Shown here piece by piece: positions 45,079-57,847 of a DNA stretch of 64,000 nucleotides. The notes under the pieces were generated by a model. The model was not told where the DNA came from, did no database searches, and saw nothing but the letters and a program-made list of their open reading frames with translations. The stretch is from Quercus robur (Eukaryota; Streptophyta; Magnoliopsida; Fagales; Fagaceae), in contig NC_065543.1 in assembly GCF_932294415.1 (NCBI RefSeq), positions 43,856,277 to 43,920,276 of the forward strand, written 5' to 3'. The position numbers and the translations under genes are program-made. The first letter of the stretch is position 1, and each line of letters opens with the position of its first letter.

Positions 45079-46960
45079 AGAGAGAGAGGGGGAACAAAGG
45101 CGAGAGATAGAGAATAAAAACAATTAAAAAAAATACAACTTGCTACAACAATTTCTATAAGTAAGAGTTTACTCTAGTGTGTAAATTATTTTAGAAATAC
45201 ACATAGATCTGAGATTGCTTGTTTTTTTTTTTTAATTTTTTTTTTTTGGTGTTTCCGAGGCAAAAATAATAGTTGCAGCCTTTTACAACTCCGAATACTA
45301 ATACTCTAAAAAGTCATTAAAGCTGTGGTCCTGTGGAGCAAAGAATGAATAGTTTTCTGTGGTGTGGTTCGGCTAGTTCTTCATTTGGTGTAAAGTGAGT
45401 TGGGACTTGGACTTGGTGTGTACAATTCGGTTACTATAAGTAAATTTATGTGGCATCTAACAATTTATCAATGCACTTCTCCCTTTAAAAAAAAAAAAAA
45501 TTATTGGAACTATAAATAATTTGATCGGTTCATTTTATTTTTATTTTTATTTTTTAAAAGATAATCCTAAGTAAAATAATAAAAAAATCCCTTCTTTGAA
45601 AAAAAAAAAAAAAAAAAAGATAGCTTTTAGCTTTTATGTATAACCTCTCTTTTTTTTTTTTTTCACTTTTTTTAAGTATAAATATTGTAGGTACTCAAGA
45701 ATTCTAATGGTACTCTTTCTCATTGGTTCATGCCTTATAAGGTAGAAAGAGGGAAGTCATCTTTCCAATGTGGGACAAAAGAATTCAAGGCAAGGCAATC
45801 AAGCCAAAAAGCCAAAGCCAAAGTCAAAAATTCTTGAGTACCTACAATAACATTTTGGCCAAACAACCCAAAAAATTACCCACATCAATTTGTTCACAAT
45901 TATGCATATCTTGTCCACATCTACAATACTCAAGTAAATTTACATAGCTAAAGTTCATGTGTAAAGATATTTTACACATTTCTCAATTCACAATTGCGTG
46001 TGTTTGAGTAACGTGGATGTTTTAAAAAAGTGGTTATGTGAATAAGAAATGAATGTTTTATTGAAATATTTTTAGAATAGTCTAACATGACTGTCTTTGA
46101 AAAATGATTGTATGATAATAAAAATAAATTTTCATGCTAACATCGATAAGAATTCTGATGTGAATGCTCTTTTCCGCTTTAAATGTAGCAATACTATTGT
46201 TCTTACTGTGAACTTGGAAAAAGTAGGATTGGCCTACATGACACGTTGAGAACATGTCTAGTGGAATTGCATTTGTAAATCACTAAATCCCCAAAATTTC
46301 ACTGAAAATAATATAATCCAAGCTTAACGGTAGGAAATGGACAGGGCACCTATCACACTATTAGGCTGTAGAAGATCGATTTCTTTCTTTTTCTTTTTTT
46401 TCTTTTTTTTTTTTGTTGAGGAAGTAGAAGATCAATTTCGGTGTAATAATAGCAACACCCACCCACTTAGCCAATGTCTAAATAGAACCTACATGGAGAA
46501 TAAAAGGGATAAAAATTACAGGCACTCTCTCTCATGTAAAATTATTTGCATTCAAAAGATTTGTGTCATTCGCTCTTCATTTTTTATAAATTTTAATTTT
46601 AAAACCTTCACAGCAACAGCATTAGAGTTCGGCAAAAGAAAGTTTTCCATAACGGCCTTACCAATATTTTCCTACCAATGAAAACAGAAATAAAATTGCA
46701 GGCATTGTTTATATTCAAAAAGATTTAAAAAAAAAAACACGTGGGGCTTTATCATTCATGGAAGAAGATAAAGTCAATCAGTTTTTCTATGAAATTCAAA
46801 TGCAAGAATTGGATGGTTAAAAAAAAGGAAGAATGGTAAACAAAATATATCCAAGGAAAAACGGAAGATTATAAGATTTATTTATTTTTCTAAAACTTAT
46901 AGAGTCTTAGAATTTATATGTGTTATCTTTAGCATAAATATTATTGTTGAATTAGTCTTA
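44511..46960. other. AT-rich spacer, no gene
   Basis: Holds a TA/CA microsatellite (about 45045-45080), poly-A/T tracts and the MITE at 45685-45847. No gene is supported. Confidence 0.5.
45685..45847. mobile_element. 163-bp MITE with perfect 19-bp TIRs
   Basis: TTGTAGGTACTCAAGAATT at the left is exactly inverted at the right. TA occurs on both sides, which might be a 2-bp target duplication. The superfamily is undecided. Confidence 0.65.
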
Positions 46961-47099
46961 GAGCATTGGCACACCAACACACTAAAAAGCCTTCCACACA
47001 TCAAATGTTCTAAATGTTAAAAATTTTAGCATTGATGAATAGTACAATTTCAATTTTAGAATGATATGAGCATAAATTGTAAAAATTTTATTTATTTTT

Positions 47100-47140
<41 letters not shown>

Positions 47141-47419
47141 GATTTCTCTCATCACTCTCGGCCTCTCTTCCCCTCACTTTCACCCAACCCCTCATTCTTG
47201 CTCTCTTACTCTCACCCTACCTCTCCTCTCTTTCTCTCTCACTCACACTCTCAGCCTCGCCAAATTGGCCACCATCCCACACCACTTCTCCACAGTGCCC
47301 TACTGCTAGATCTCTTTCTCTTGATTGACGAGTAATAGGTTTTAATTTTGGGTTTGTTTGTTTTTTGGGTTGTCGTTGTGGCTAATTTTAGTGGGTTTTA
47401 ATTCGGGTTTGTTTGTGTT

Positions 47420-47452
<33 letters not shown>

Positions 47453-47922
47453 TTTTTTTTTTTTTTTGGGTCGATTTGTTTGGGGTGTAGTGGCTGATTT
47501 TGGTGGTCTTGGTGGTTCCCATTGTGGTAATGGGTTCGAATTTGTGGGATCTGATTTGGAGGTGGGTTTGGATGTTGTTGACTAGGTTTTTGCATTTGGG
47601 TTTTTATTTTTATTTTTTGTATTTTTGTAGAACCATGGCGGTGGTGGTTATGGGTGGTGGTCATGACGATGGATGGGTGCTAGGTTCAAAGAGTAGAGAG
47701 AAGAGAGATGGTGGATGACTTCTGGTTTAGCGTAGAGGGAAGAGAGAGAGAGAGAGAGGAGTTTTTGGAGAAATTAAATTGATTTTTTATTAGTTGTTTA
47801 TATTTTTTTAATGTGGTGTATGGAAGAATAGAAGATGTGATATAGGGTGTAATGTTAAAATAGAAAAACTAGGTTTTGTTGTGTTGAATTGGCATTTGGC
47901 ATAAAAACTGATGCTAGTGCTC
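46961..47922. mobile_element. Possible MITE with GAGCATTGGCA termini
   Basis: The left end GAGCATTGGCACACCAACAC and right end GGCATAAAAACTGATGCTAGTGCTC are weak inverted repeats, of the same general GAGCAT type as the element at 56442-57844. TTA precedes the left end but AAG follows the right, so the target duplication is not confirmed. The interior has CT (47102-47137) and GT (about 47413-47452) microsatellites. Confidence 0.4.
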
Positions 47923-48159
47923 AAGAGTGTTAGGGATAGCATAGCAATTACATTAACTATCAAGTCAAAGTTTGTGACGTTGGAATTAATTTAATGCAAG
48001 TAAGTTTCCATCTCATTGAATACGAGTTTTCATGCAATCACTTCCTTTCCATCTCATTGAATATTAATTAGTCTAAGCTAAAAGTTTTGTTGCTTAATTG
48101 ACACTTTTCCATGCACAAAGTGCTCAAAGAGTCGAGAAGTGGAAAGGAAAATATGGTAG

Positions 48160-48830
48160 TATAAATTGTGAATTATTAGAGGATAGTTGTCCTCCTTTTG
48201 CTAAGTGTGGAGGTGCGATAATCGAAATTGGGATTAAGTAGGGTGGATTTTGGTTTCATGCATGTTATATACGACCAAATAACAATTTTTATCTTCTGGA
48301 AATAATGACATCATGTTCGTATATTTTTATGTTGTAATCTTATTATGTATTTATCGGACTGAATTAATTTATGCTCAAATCCGAGTTTTATTCACATCTT
48401 AATATGGCATATAACTTTGTTGGCCAAACCCATTAGAGAGGGGTGCCTGAAGTATGTTAGCATTCTCAATTTCTTGTTTTATTTTTTGGATAAAATATAG
48501 TAGCGTGGTCCACGAAATTTTCAGTGAATATAAGAAACACGTGGCACTTTTCAATATGTAGGAGGAATCACAAGAACACTAAAGTATTACCAATCAATCA
48601 AATAGTGATGCCACCTTGAGGTTGGAATTGGATGGTGGTTCTGTTGAATAAGTTTTTTCCCAATTTAATGTGTGCATGAAGTCATTACAAGGATGAGCAT
48701 ATACACAAAACAGAATTTCTCTTTAGGTAATGATTAAATTTTATTGAAACAAGAAATATGTTACAAACAACCACACAAACTCTTGAGCAATTGCAGGCTG
48801 TTGATAGTAGCCAATTAAGAAATCAACATG
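48160..48830. other. EDS1 3' flank, intact copy of the duplicated block
   Basis: Sequence shared with 43240 onwards begins here. It presumably includes the EDS1 3' UTR. It marks the outer border of the segmental duplication; upstream of 48160 the copies do not match. Confidence 0.7.
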
Positions 48831-51800
48831 CTAGACACTCGTAATCTTGAATCCTTCTATATCTTTAATGCAAGATGCTAACTTGTGCGGTTCAGGTTGT
48901 TTTTTCCACCATGCCACAAAGGTGGAATTCTCCATCAACACATCTCTATCCAACACTTTGTCATTGATCCATTTCTTTGCTTGTTCTTCTAGTTGCAATA
49001 CCTTAACTTTGAATGGTGCAAACCCTTCTTTGCTGCTAGTTTTAATGCGCAGCTCCTCTACATCGGCCCAAAAGCATGATTCTCCACAAGATCCAGCAGG
49101 CATCCTCTGAGCATGCTCAAGCCATCTTTGTGTGCACCTGTAACGTGTTGGCCTGCCCTTTTCCGTATAAGGTCCGCTAACATCGTACTTCAAGTGTCTA
49201 TAGAAGTTGGCAATATCTAAGGGCTCAACAAGGCGGCGGTACTTTGTTCCAAGATCTATCCACTCCTTCTCACCCTCAAATGCATCCGGGAGGTCATACC
49301 TTTTTAACATTTCAATAATTTCATCCCATATACCTGCTAACTCAAGTCTCTTCACATTAGCCTCGAAATCCTCGGTGGATTTTTGAATCTTGAAGGCATC
49401 ATAATAACCTAGGCCTTGACGCCCACAACTCAATTTGTAGTCTTCTAGGTATTTCATTGCTATATCTGCCTTCTTGAGATCGATGCTGTTCTTATTTCCA
49501 ATCTTCCGCTTCTCTAACTCTCCAGCAGCACAAAGACACAATCTGGCTCTTGTGCTCTAGAACACGTCACACAGGAAATAAGCACAAAGAAAAGACTAAG
49601 AAGATTCTTTGGTGAGTTGTACTCTAAATTCAACATATTTTCTAGCATTGAAATTCTTTTTTTATTCTCTTTTTATAGTCTATTGCAAGTCATGTTTAAT
49701 TACTTTTTGATAAGAGATTGATTTCAAGATTTTGGAATTTGTTGAAACAAGCAAAGGAAATAGAACTTACCAAGCCAAAGTCCTTCAAGGCTGCATTAAT
49801 TGTTGTAATATCACTACTTGTAGTTGTAGAGTCTGCAGATAATGGAAGTTTTTCCAATGACTCCAACAAAACCGCATCTAGCTTATTGAAGCAGTCTTTC
49901 AATTCATTCCCAGAGCCGAAATGTTGTTGAAGACTTCTTTGGGCAACATCTGGACATTCTGCTTCATTGTCCAATAGAGAGGAGTAAAACAGTAGTTGCA
50001 AAATAGCATCTGGGTTACTCAAGATAACCAGTTTTCTATTCCCAGTGCAGAAGACAAATGTTCCAAAGGGCTTGTAAGGGCTTAATGCTGTGAAGTTTGT
50101 CATGGTTTCCAATAACAGGTTTGTGTTCCCCATGAGGCTGCAAGCAGCATGGCTTGCCATAGACGATGCATTCTTCATTACATTCGTATAGAAATTCGAA
50201 GCCTCTGGGGGTGTGTTAGCAAATGCACGAGTGGATTTTGGATTAAGAAACTGGAGAATTGGCTGAAATTCTTGTTTAATTGATGAGATAGGAGCAAGCA
50301 AGATCCGTGGGACAATGTCATATCTCATGACAAAATGAATGAAGTATGGAGCCCATTTCTCACGCCTAAGAGCATGGGAAAATATATGGTTACCGGTTAG
50401 AGGACATCCAAAAGTCAGACAGAGAGGTGAGGCTGCTAAGGCATCTGATCTCCAGTATTTTTCCAAAAACCAAATTGTTGCGAGGGTGGCAACTGAACCA
50501 CCAGTGGAGTGTCCTGTGAACACTATTTGCTTCTTCTCATACTTAGCCTTTTCCACCTGAATGATATAATCATATTCAGTCACATCTGTTTTTGTTTTTG
50601 TTTTTGTTTTTTTTAATTTTTAATTTATTTTTTAAATTTTATCTATACTATCTCTAAAGAGGATTCCTATATTTAGACTGGACTTTTTGTGGTTCAAAAA
50701 TACCCCTAAACTTTAGGTTTAACAGGAAAAAAACTTGAGGACAACTCGGTAAAAATATATCTTTAACTCTTTTTAAAATATCTACAAAATAGTATACTCT
50801 CCAACTAATCCAGATTTTCAAAAAAAAAAAAAAAAATTATCCAAATTTTTTTTTAAAAAAAAGGAAAATTATAACACTAGACTTAAAAAAAAAGAAAAAA
50901 AAAAGTCTTTTGAAACTATCCATGTTCCTAGCCAAATCAAGCTGAATCCTAACATATTTAGAGTTTGTTTGTGATCCACTTATTTTGCTAAAATTGAAAA
51001 TTTTTTACTGAAAATACTGTAAACAAAAGTAAAAGTTAGCTAAAATAATACAGTGAGACTTATGAATAGTACTAAAAAGTATAGTTGGGCCCATAAATAA
51101 TAGCAAAAATAAGCTGAATAGTAAAATAAGTTGGTAAAAATAATTTTTACCAAATAAACTTTTAGAGCTATTAAAAAGACAATCAAAGAAGAGTTTTACT
51201 GTAATGGCAGGATGCAATTGGCAAATCAATAAAAATAGTAGGATACATATGCGTGACCAAATATGGAACACTAAGTATTTTTTTACTTAGAAAAATTGAG
51301 TGACATTGGTATTCTCGAATGGGTTTGGTATTGTCTCAATTAAGAAGACTTTGATTCAGCAACAATAAATGAGGATATTATATAAAGACCTGGCCTCTAC
51401 TCTGTTGGAACTGAATTTTTGTTCAATTGGGTTATATTTATTATAAAACTTTTATAGGTGTTGTAACTTGTAATGAATAAACTTTCAATGCCGTTAAAAT
51501 GGCTTTTGTTCATGATTTTTGTTCTCTCTCTATAGTGATATGTGTTTTGTCAGTTAAAAGAAACAAAACAACAGGTACTTCGATAATACAATAACAATAA
51601 AGAACATGCAAATCTAGGTCAATAAATATAAATAGAAGTTAAGCACTTACATGAAAAATACAAAAAACACTGAGTTATCTTGATGGAAATCCAAGCAATT
51701 ACTCAATCAAATCAAATACAAACTAGCGATGAGGAATTAAGGGCATGTTTGATAGTGATGTTCAAACAACAATTTGAAGTGTTTAAACACTAAACACTAC

Positions 51801-53969
51801 GGGCAAAAAAAAAAAGGGTTGGTAGTGATGTTTTATTTTGGGTGTTTGAGTTACAATTCTCAAATTAAGGTGTTTAGAACATGTATTTTGAAAACTCATT
51901 TATATTAGTTTTTTTAATTTTTTAAGTAATATTGCTAAATGGCCTTTTTTTTTTAATAAGTTGAAAATCATAATGGCCATGACAAAACCAAACTCTTTCT
52001 ACTTTTTTTTTTTTTTTTTTTTCTCGCGGGTCTGCCTCTTTGTCCTTCTCTTTTCTTTTTTTCCCCCCTCTTCTTTTTCTGTACAATCGTCACTTTAAAA
52101 AAAAACACATACACATACTCCTTGAAAGAGAGAAAAAAACCCTTTATGAAGCCTTCCGATATTACCAAATGGTATCTTATCACAACATTCCTTAACCAAT
52201 GTGCCAGTACTAAAAAATTTTTTTTTTTTTTTTTTTGGCAATAAACTCACCTTCTGTTGGTTTGAAATATTAAGTAATAAAGAAAGAATAAACTTTTAGT
52301 ACTTTTGAGTTAATTTAAAATAAATTTATATAATGTATTTAATAAAAATCAAGGCTTGTATAAAAAAATTTAAAATTTTAGAGTACATTCTTATAATTTT
52401 AATACTTCTTATTAATTTATTTTTTATTTTAATTTTTAAGTCATCAAAATAACTTGTTTGAATATCTTAAAATTACTCTTTTAACTTCATCTATTAATTA
52501 CTATATATTAATTATTTTTATTCATATCTTTTACTATATATTTAAAGTATACTTTACTTTTAGTCATCTATACTTCTATACTATTAATAATAGAATTCTA
52601 TGTTTGAGTTTCAACTTTCAATATTTTACGTACTAAAATAACCTCACACAAATTTTTAAAATCTCTAAAATACTCTTATCTTTTAGCTAAATAATTTTAA
52701 ATTAAAAAATACAAATTGGTTAAAAGAGTAATCTATTGTTCCTAAGTTTTAGGCTTTTTTCTTTATCTTCTTCACTCAACCTAAATCTTAAGACACTATC
52801 TCTATCTCATTTTTAACATTATTCTACGTTACTTTACCTTTTAAAAAAAAAAAAGGAAATATACAAACAGTTAGGAGTATTATATATCACTTTTAAACAT
52901 TATAGCACTAAAAAAAAGAAAAAAAAAGAGTATTATTGCACGCACTTTACACGTGTGATGAGTCGTCTTAAATAACGAAGTACCTTAAACATAATAATGA
53001 TGATATTATACTTCAACTCTAACATTAGACACAAAAATAAATTGACACCAAGCACGAAAAAATAAATTCTCTATTTTACCATATTTTTACAAACTGTTGT
53101 TATGGCCAATTTCTTACTGGTTCTCATTAGGGCCCATCAATAATATTTCCTTTTTTATTTACGAATAATCACTCATCATATCAACAATTTATGAAAGTTT
53201 TTCTATAAAAGTTTGTATCTCTAGCATTTTGCCAAAAGTGGATGATTTAAAAAAAAAAAAAAAAACCTTGATTGTGGTAAGATTAATGCTACAGCTAGGC
53301 TTGTACACGATGCAGTGCGGTTGGTTATGAGAGTGTTTTTAGCATTGCACCTATAAGGTGCGGTTTCCCCAAGTGCTTGAACGCACCTCACTAGTGGAGT
53401 AGTAAAACCGGTTTGCACAAGGTGCGGTGCAAGATACTGGTTTGGTGTGGTTAGTTCAATGAATTCCTCAATTTTCTCAGAATCCAGACACAGTATTTAA
53501 CACTCCCAAACCACAACATAATCATTAGATAACCCAAATATTCAGCACAAAAAAAAAAAAAAAAACACGAAAGAAAACAAACAAAATATGCACAAATTCA
53601 CAATCTCTCTAAAAAATATACTATTTCAAATAAATAAATAAATAATAAACCTAAACCTAAGTCATAACAGATGAAACAAAACTATCAAAGGAAAATAGAT
53701 TAACAAACTTGATAGAACAAGGGGGAGGGGAGAGGGTGAAACTCCAAGAACAATGACATGGGTGAAATTCCAAGAACAAAGCATCAAGTAGTAGAGAATG
53801 GTGACAGACTGACAGCAAGTGGTGGAGGTTGAAGAGGAAGGGGAGAGAGAGGAGAGGTGGAGATGCTTGGGTAAGAAAGACTAACGGGAAGAGAGAGAGA
53901 AAGAGAGGCAGTGAACTGATTGGGATGGGGATAAAATATATTTAGGGTTTATAAAATGGCAACATTACA

Positions 53970-54014
<45 letters not shown>

Positions 54015-54609
54015 AAATCTAATACCAAAACGACGTCGTTTTGGAACTGCTATTAAAATTAATATCAGGCTCAAACGACATTGTTTTGGTATTGTAGAGT
54101 TAAAATTTAAAAACCCTACATCTTATCTCATTCTCTCTTGCGCCATTTCCCCTTCTTCCTCATCCTTCCTTCCTTACCTCTCTCAAAGTCTCACCTTCTC
54201 TCTATCGAAAGTCTTAAACCTACAGTAACTACATATATAAATTATACAACATATAAATATATATATATATATATACACACATCGGTGCGGTGCAGTTTCT
54301 CATCGGAGTGAAAAATGGTCGCCGATCGTCGCACCGGCTGCCTTTGCCGACCACCTCTCCGAGCATCTACGGTGGAGCTTTGAATCGGTCAGATCGGTTT
54401 GGCACCAACCGGTTTCATCGATGCCGGTCAAATCCTGAACAGGCCTAGCTACAGCCACACTTTTGGAGTAAAATTATAGAGATACACACTTTTAGTCATC
54501 CAAAAGTGTGGTTGTAGCATTAATCTTACCACAATCCTTTTCTTTATTTTTTTCCTTTTTCTTTTTTTTTTACTCCTACAATTTCAGCAATTCAATTGCC
54601 ACAATTGAG

Positions 54610-54654
<45 letters not shown>

Positions 54655-55177
54655 TCCTCTTTTGGCAAAATGCTAGAGATACAAATGTTTTTACAAAAAA
54701 CTTTCATAAACTGTTGATATGATAAATAATTATTGGTAAATAAAAAAAATGATGTTATTAGTGGGCCCTAATGAAAATTAATAAAAAATTGGCTATAAAA
54801 ACAGTTTGTAAAAAATATGGTAAAATAGTGTGTGGCCATAGTATTACTCTTGCCACTGTTTAGTTTTCTTTTTTTCTTTTTTTAATCCTCCAATTTCAGT
54901 AATTCAATTGCCACAATTCAATTTTTTTTTGGCCATATCATTGCCGAAATTCATTTTTCTCTCTCACATCCGTCACATCATTTCTCTCTCCTCTCTCCTA
55001 CTTTTTCTTAGAATTTCGACAATGGTATTGCCGAAAATAACTTCTCTCCTCATTTCATCAAATAAATTTGAACAGTACCCATATCACAAGTAAACTTCAA
55101 TTTTTACAATATTCAGCCAAAAGACTCATCAAAAGTAGGAACAAGCAAGCAAGTGGTCAGGAAATTTTTAAATAAAA

Positions 55178-55209
<32 letters not shown>

Positions 55210-55552
55210 CAAAATATACCTCATTTCTGAAATCTCGGTTCCTCGAGATTTTGTCAACAAATCTTTGTAGAAAGGCTTTGTTGACCTTGGCATGTTCATC
55301 AATGCCTATACTTCTAAGAGAAGGAAACAAATCAAGATTGATCTTGGTTTCTCCAAAAGGTTCTCCATCATACCAGTCATTTTCAGACCAATATCCAGGA
55401 AAGCTAAAGATCACATATGATGAACCACCAGTCTTCTCAAGAATATATGACTTTTGTGAAGATTTGCTGTGAGCTTTCACTGCAAGAGAGCAAGCCTTTT
55501 GGATTAGGTCTGTATTGATTTCTTTGTTTTCTCCAACCTTTAAACTAGCCAT
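48831..55552 (-). CDS. EDS1: EDS1, lipase-like immune regulator
   Basis: The predicted protein has 614 aa from three exons on the minus strand: 55552-55220, 50556-49771 and 49556-48831, with borders GAG|GTATAT, TTCAG|GTGG, TTG|GTAAGT and TCTAG|AGC, all phase 0. EDS1 pairs with PAD4 or SAG101 and relays TIR-NLR receptor signals to helper NLRs, in nucleus and cytoplasm. Exon 1 encodes the start of the lipase-like domain. Exon 2 has the nucleophile motif GHSTGG (Ser128) and the D of RYDIVPR (Asp191). Exon 3 encodes the all-helical EP domain, with conserved phrases such as EWIDLGTKYRRLVEPLDIAN and RPTRYRCTQRWLEH. Length fits the family (about 620 aa). All exons are open with no frameshift. Intron 1 is about 4.66 kb, far longer than intron 2 (214 bp), because of transposon insertions. 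A truncated copy lies beyond its 3' end. Confidence 0.95.
53068..54840. mobile_element. Palindromic MITE in EDS1 intron 1, split by a nested element
   Basis: The left arm (about 53068-53295) and right arm (about 54448-54840) are inverted copies: TATTTTACCATATTTTTACA outside, then CTCTAGCATTTTGCCAAAAG, then GTAAGATTAATGCTACA towards the centre. The nested element 53296-54447 interrupts it near the centre. The right arm has an extra TA repeat. Terminal target duplication was not resolved. Confidence 0.7.
53296..54447. mobile_element. hAT-like element nested in the intron MITE
   Basis: Termini TAGGCTTGTACACGATGC and (inverted) TAGGCCTGTTCAGGATTTG, flanked by a perfect 8-bp duplication GCTACAGC (53288-53295 and 54448-54455). 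The interior has GTGCGGT repeats, a long T tract (about 53971-54007) and CCGGT-rich right end. No transposase. Confidence 0.8.
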
Positions 55553-55600
55553 TCTTCTTGCTCTTTCTTAAGTTAGAACTTGAAGCAAGGAAGTAGTTTG

Positions 55601-55606
55601 TTTATA
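55601..55606 (-). promoter_or_regulatory. Candidate TATA box of EDS1
   Basis: TATAAA on the minus strand within GCAGTATAAACAAAC, 49 bp before the start codon. This implies a very short leader. Confidence 0.4.
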
Positions 55607-55673
55607 CTGCAAAATGCAAATACCCTTTAGCTTTTATGCAGATTATAACGTGAATATTGGATTAAAAAAATTA

Positions 55674-55679
55674 TTGACC
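55674..55679 (+). promoter_or_regulatory. W-box core upstream of EDS1
   Basis: TTGACC, the WRKY-binding core, about 120 bp before the start codon. EDS1 genes are often pathogen-inducible, but a single hexamer may be chance. Confidence 0.3.
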
Positions 55680-56230
55680 AAGACTTGCTTTAATTTTTAG
55701 TTTTTTATTTTTGGCTGATTAAACAACGTCATAGACTAAGACTTTGCACCAAAATACAAAAAGGCCAAGACTTTGCCAAAAGGTGATCGGAGACTTGGGG
55801 CTATAGAAATATGCTTCTCCAATGACAAATCAAAAAAAAAAAGCCTCCAATGAATAGTGAAAACTGGGCCAGGCACATTTCTTTCAAGGAAGTTTCTTCG
55901 GTTTATCAAGGATACTTCCTTCGGTTTGATCAAGGATGCTGATAGCAGGAGCTTTCTACTTATCTAGGTAAGCATTTTTGTCCGTTCTTTTTCTTCTCTC
56001 AAGTGAAGCCACTGTTGGGTAATTACGCGTTTGAAATACTTTTTTTTTTTTTTTGGTTATAAGAATTTCATTCAACTAGGCCAAAATTGCTAAATTAGTG
56101 GCAGTAAGCCTACAAAAGTTCTCCCCATTAGCATCATAATACACAAAAGAAGAAATCACATCAGATGGGGATATATCCAAGACTACAAAATCCTCTTGCA
56201 TTTCACATCCTAGCTTAGCCAGCGCATCTG

Positions 56231-56450
56231 CAACTCTATTAACTTCACGGAATGCGTGCTGCACTTTGCAATGCTAAAACCTGCTCATAAGCGACCTGCA
56301 ATCAGCCAGCAGAGAGGAATAGAACGCATTAGAGCATCTGCAACTCTATTAACTTCACGGAATGCGTGCTGCACTTTGCAATGCTGAAACCTGCTCATAA
56401 GCAACCTGCAATCAGCCAGCAGAGAGGAATAGAACGCATTAGAGCATCTC
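56231..56450. repeat. 110-bp tandem duplication of LINE sequence
   Basis: Two copies (56231-56340 and 56341-56450) differ at only a few positions. The junction carries AGAGCATCTG, matching the start of the adjacent transposon (AGAGCATCTC). Confidence 0.9.
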
Positions 56451-57844
56451 CAACAGCCTCTTCAAATTTTTGTACTGTTTGGAGAGTGAACAGTTCATTT
56501 TACCTTTGCTTACTTACTTTTTCAAATACATTTTCCAACAGACTCTCTATCATTTTCTCTATCTCATTTAAATATTATTTCTTCATTCATTATTTATTCT
56601 TTTTTTATCATCATTTATTCTTCCTATATTCATTCCCAACAATTATATTTTTTAATAAAAAAATGTTATATTCACAATATTTTTCACAATACTTTCACAA
56701 AAATCACATCAAAATCTTATGTGGAAAGTTGTTACTAATTCTAATTTGAACCCACCACTGAAATTGTTTTTTTACTCACCAATATTAGCTAAAAATAATC
56801 TATTACTTAAAATTTATTGTAAAAATATTGTGGTAAATTTCTTAGTTGCAATTTTTTTTCCCAAACTTAATTACATCCATACGTTTCTTTTACTTTTTTT
56901 TTTCTTTTTCTTTTTTTCTCTTGGTTTTTTCTCCACCCCACACCTATCCCACTCCCATCTCTATCTACCCTTCTTTTTCTTTTTCTAGTTCATTCCGGAT
57001 CTCACTTTCACTTTCTTCAGCTCTCTCATTCTTTTTCTAGCTCTTTTTTTTTTTTTTTTACTTGCTTCTAGAACACTTTCGATAGTGATAAGAAACAGAG
57101 AAATTAAGAACAAGTCATTGCTTGCTCCACCGTTGATTGAAGGACAGAGGCAGGCGTTGTCTCATTTTTGCTCCACCGTGGGTTGCTTGCTTGCTCCACC
57201 GTGGGTCAGATGGCTTCTGTCTCTTTTTTTTTTTTTTTTTTTTGTTATGATTTGATTAATTTTAAGATTGTGTTTTTGAGTTTGTATTTTGATTATGCTT
57301 GAGTTTATAGATGTTTAAGAGAAATGATTGTTGTGTTTGTAGCCGTTGTGAATGTTTGATTAAGACTGAGTTTAGAGATGTTTGAGAGAAAAGATCAAGA
57401 ATAGTTATGTTGTTACTGTTGTGATTATTGAGTAAAAATTAAATATTTTAATCGGTTGTGATTATTGAGATTGAATTAATTCTTTTGCTCATGAACAGGT
57501 CTCTCTCTTTTCTCTTTTTTCTTTTATTTTTCTGATTTCATTTGGTTTATGAGAAAAATTATTTTCATGTTTGGATTGTATTTTGCGTTTTGTAGCCGTT
57601 GAGATAAAGAATAGAGAAAGAGAAAGGGAGGAAAGAGAAAAAAGTAATTTTTTATTCAACCAGGTAATATTTTAAGGGAGGATATTGTTTAGAGGAGCTA
57701 CAGTAGCTCTCCAGGCCTGGAGAGCTACTGTAGCAAATCTAAAAAAATTTTGGAGATGGAGAGGCTGTTGGAGGGGTTTTTTTTTGTGTGAACAGTGACT
57801 TTTTTGGGGAAAAAATAGAGATAGAGTGACTGTTGGAGATGCTC
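56442..57844. mobile_element. 1.4 kb Harbinger-like element nested in the LINE
   Basis: Termini GAGCATCTCCAACAG and CTGTTGGAGATGCTC are perfect inverted repeats, with TTA at 56439-56441 and 57845-57847. Deleting it restores the RNase H reading frame of the LINE. The interior is simple-sequence rich, contains a MITE of the ATATTTTTCACAATA family (about 56665-56835), and has a short palindrome GGAGAGCTACTGTAGC near 57690-57735. No transposase. Confidence 0.88.
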
Positions 57845-57847
57845 TTA

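Larger units (their letters stand above)
50557..55219 (-). other. EDS1 intron 1, expanded by transposons
   Basis: 4663 bp between the exon 1 donor and the exon 2 acceptor. It contains the foldback element at about 53068-54840 with a nested hAT-like element, a TA microsatellite (about 54616-54651), several homopolymer tracts and, within about 10 nt of the donor, a CT run of about 28 nt on the transcribed strand. No other gene is seen. Confidence 0.85.

Noticed and set aside
48847..49110. Plus-strand ORF over EDS1 exon 3
   Set aside because: Antisense shadow of a clearly coding exon.
51720..52200. TIR element starting GGCATGTTTGATAGTGATGTT
   Set aside because: The start resembles a MITE end, but no matching right terminus or flanking duplication was found.
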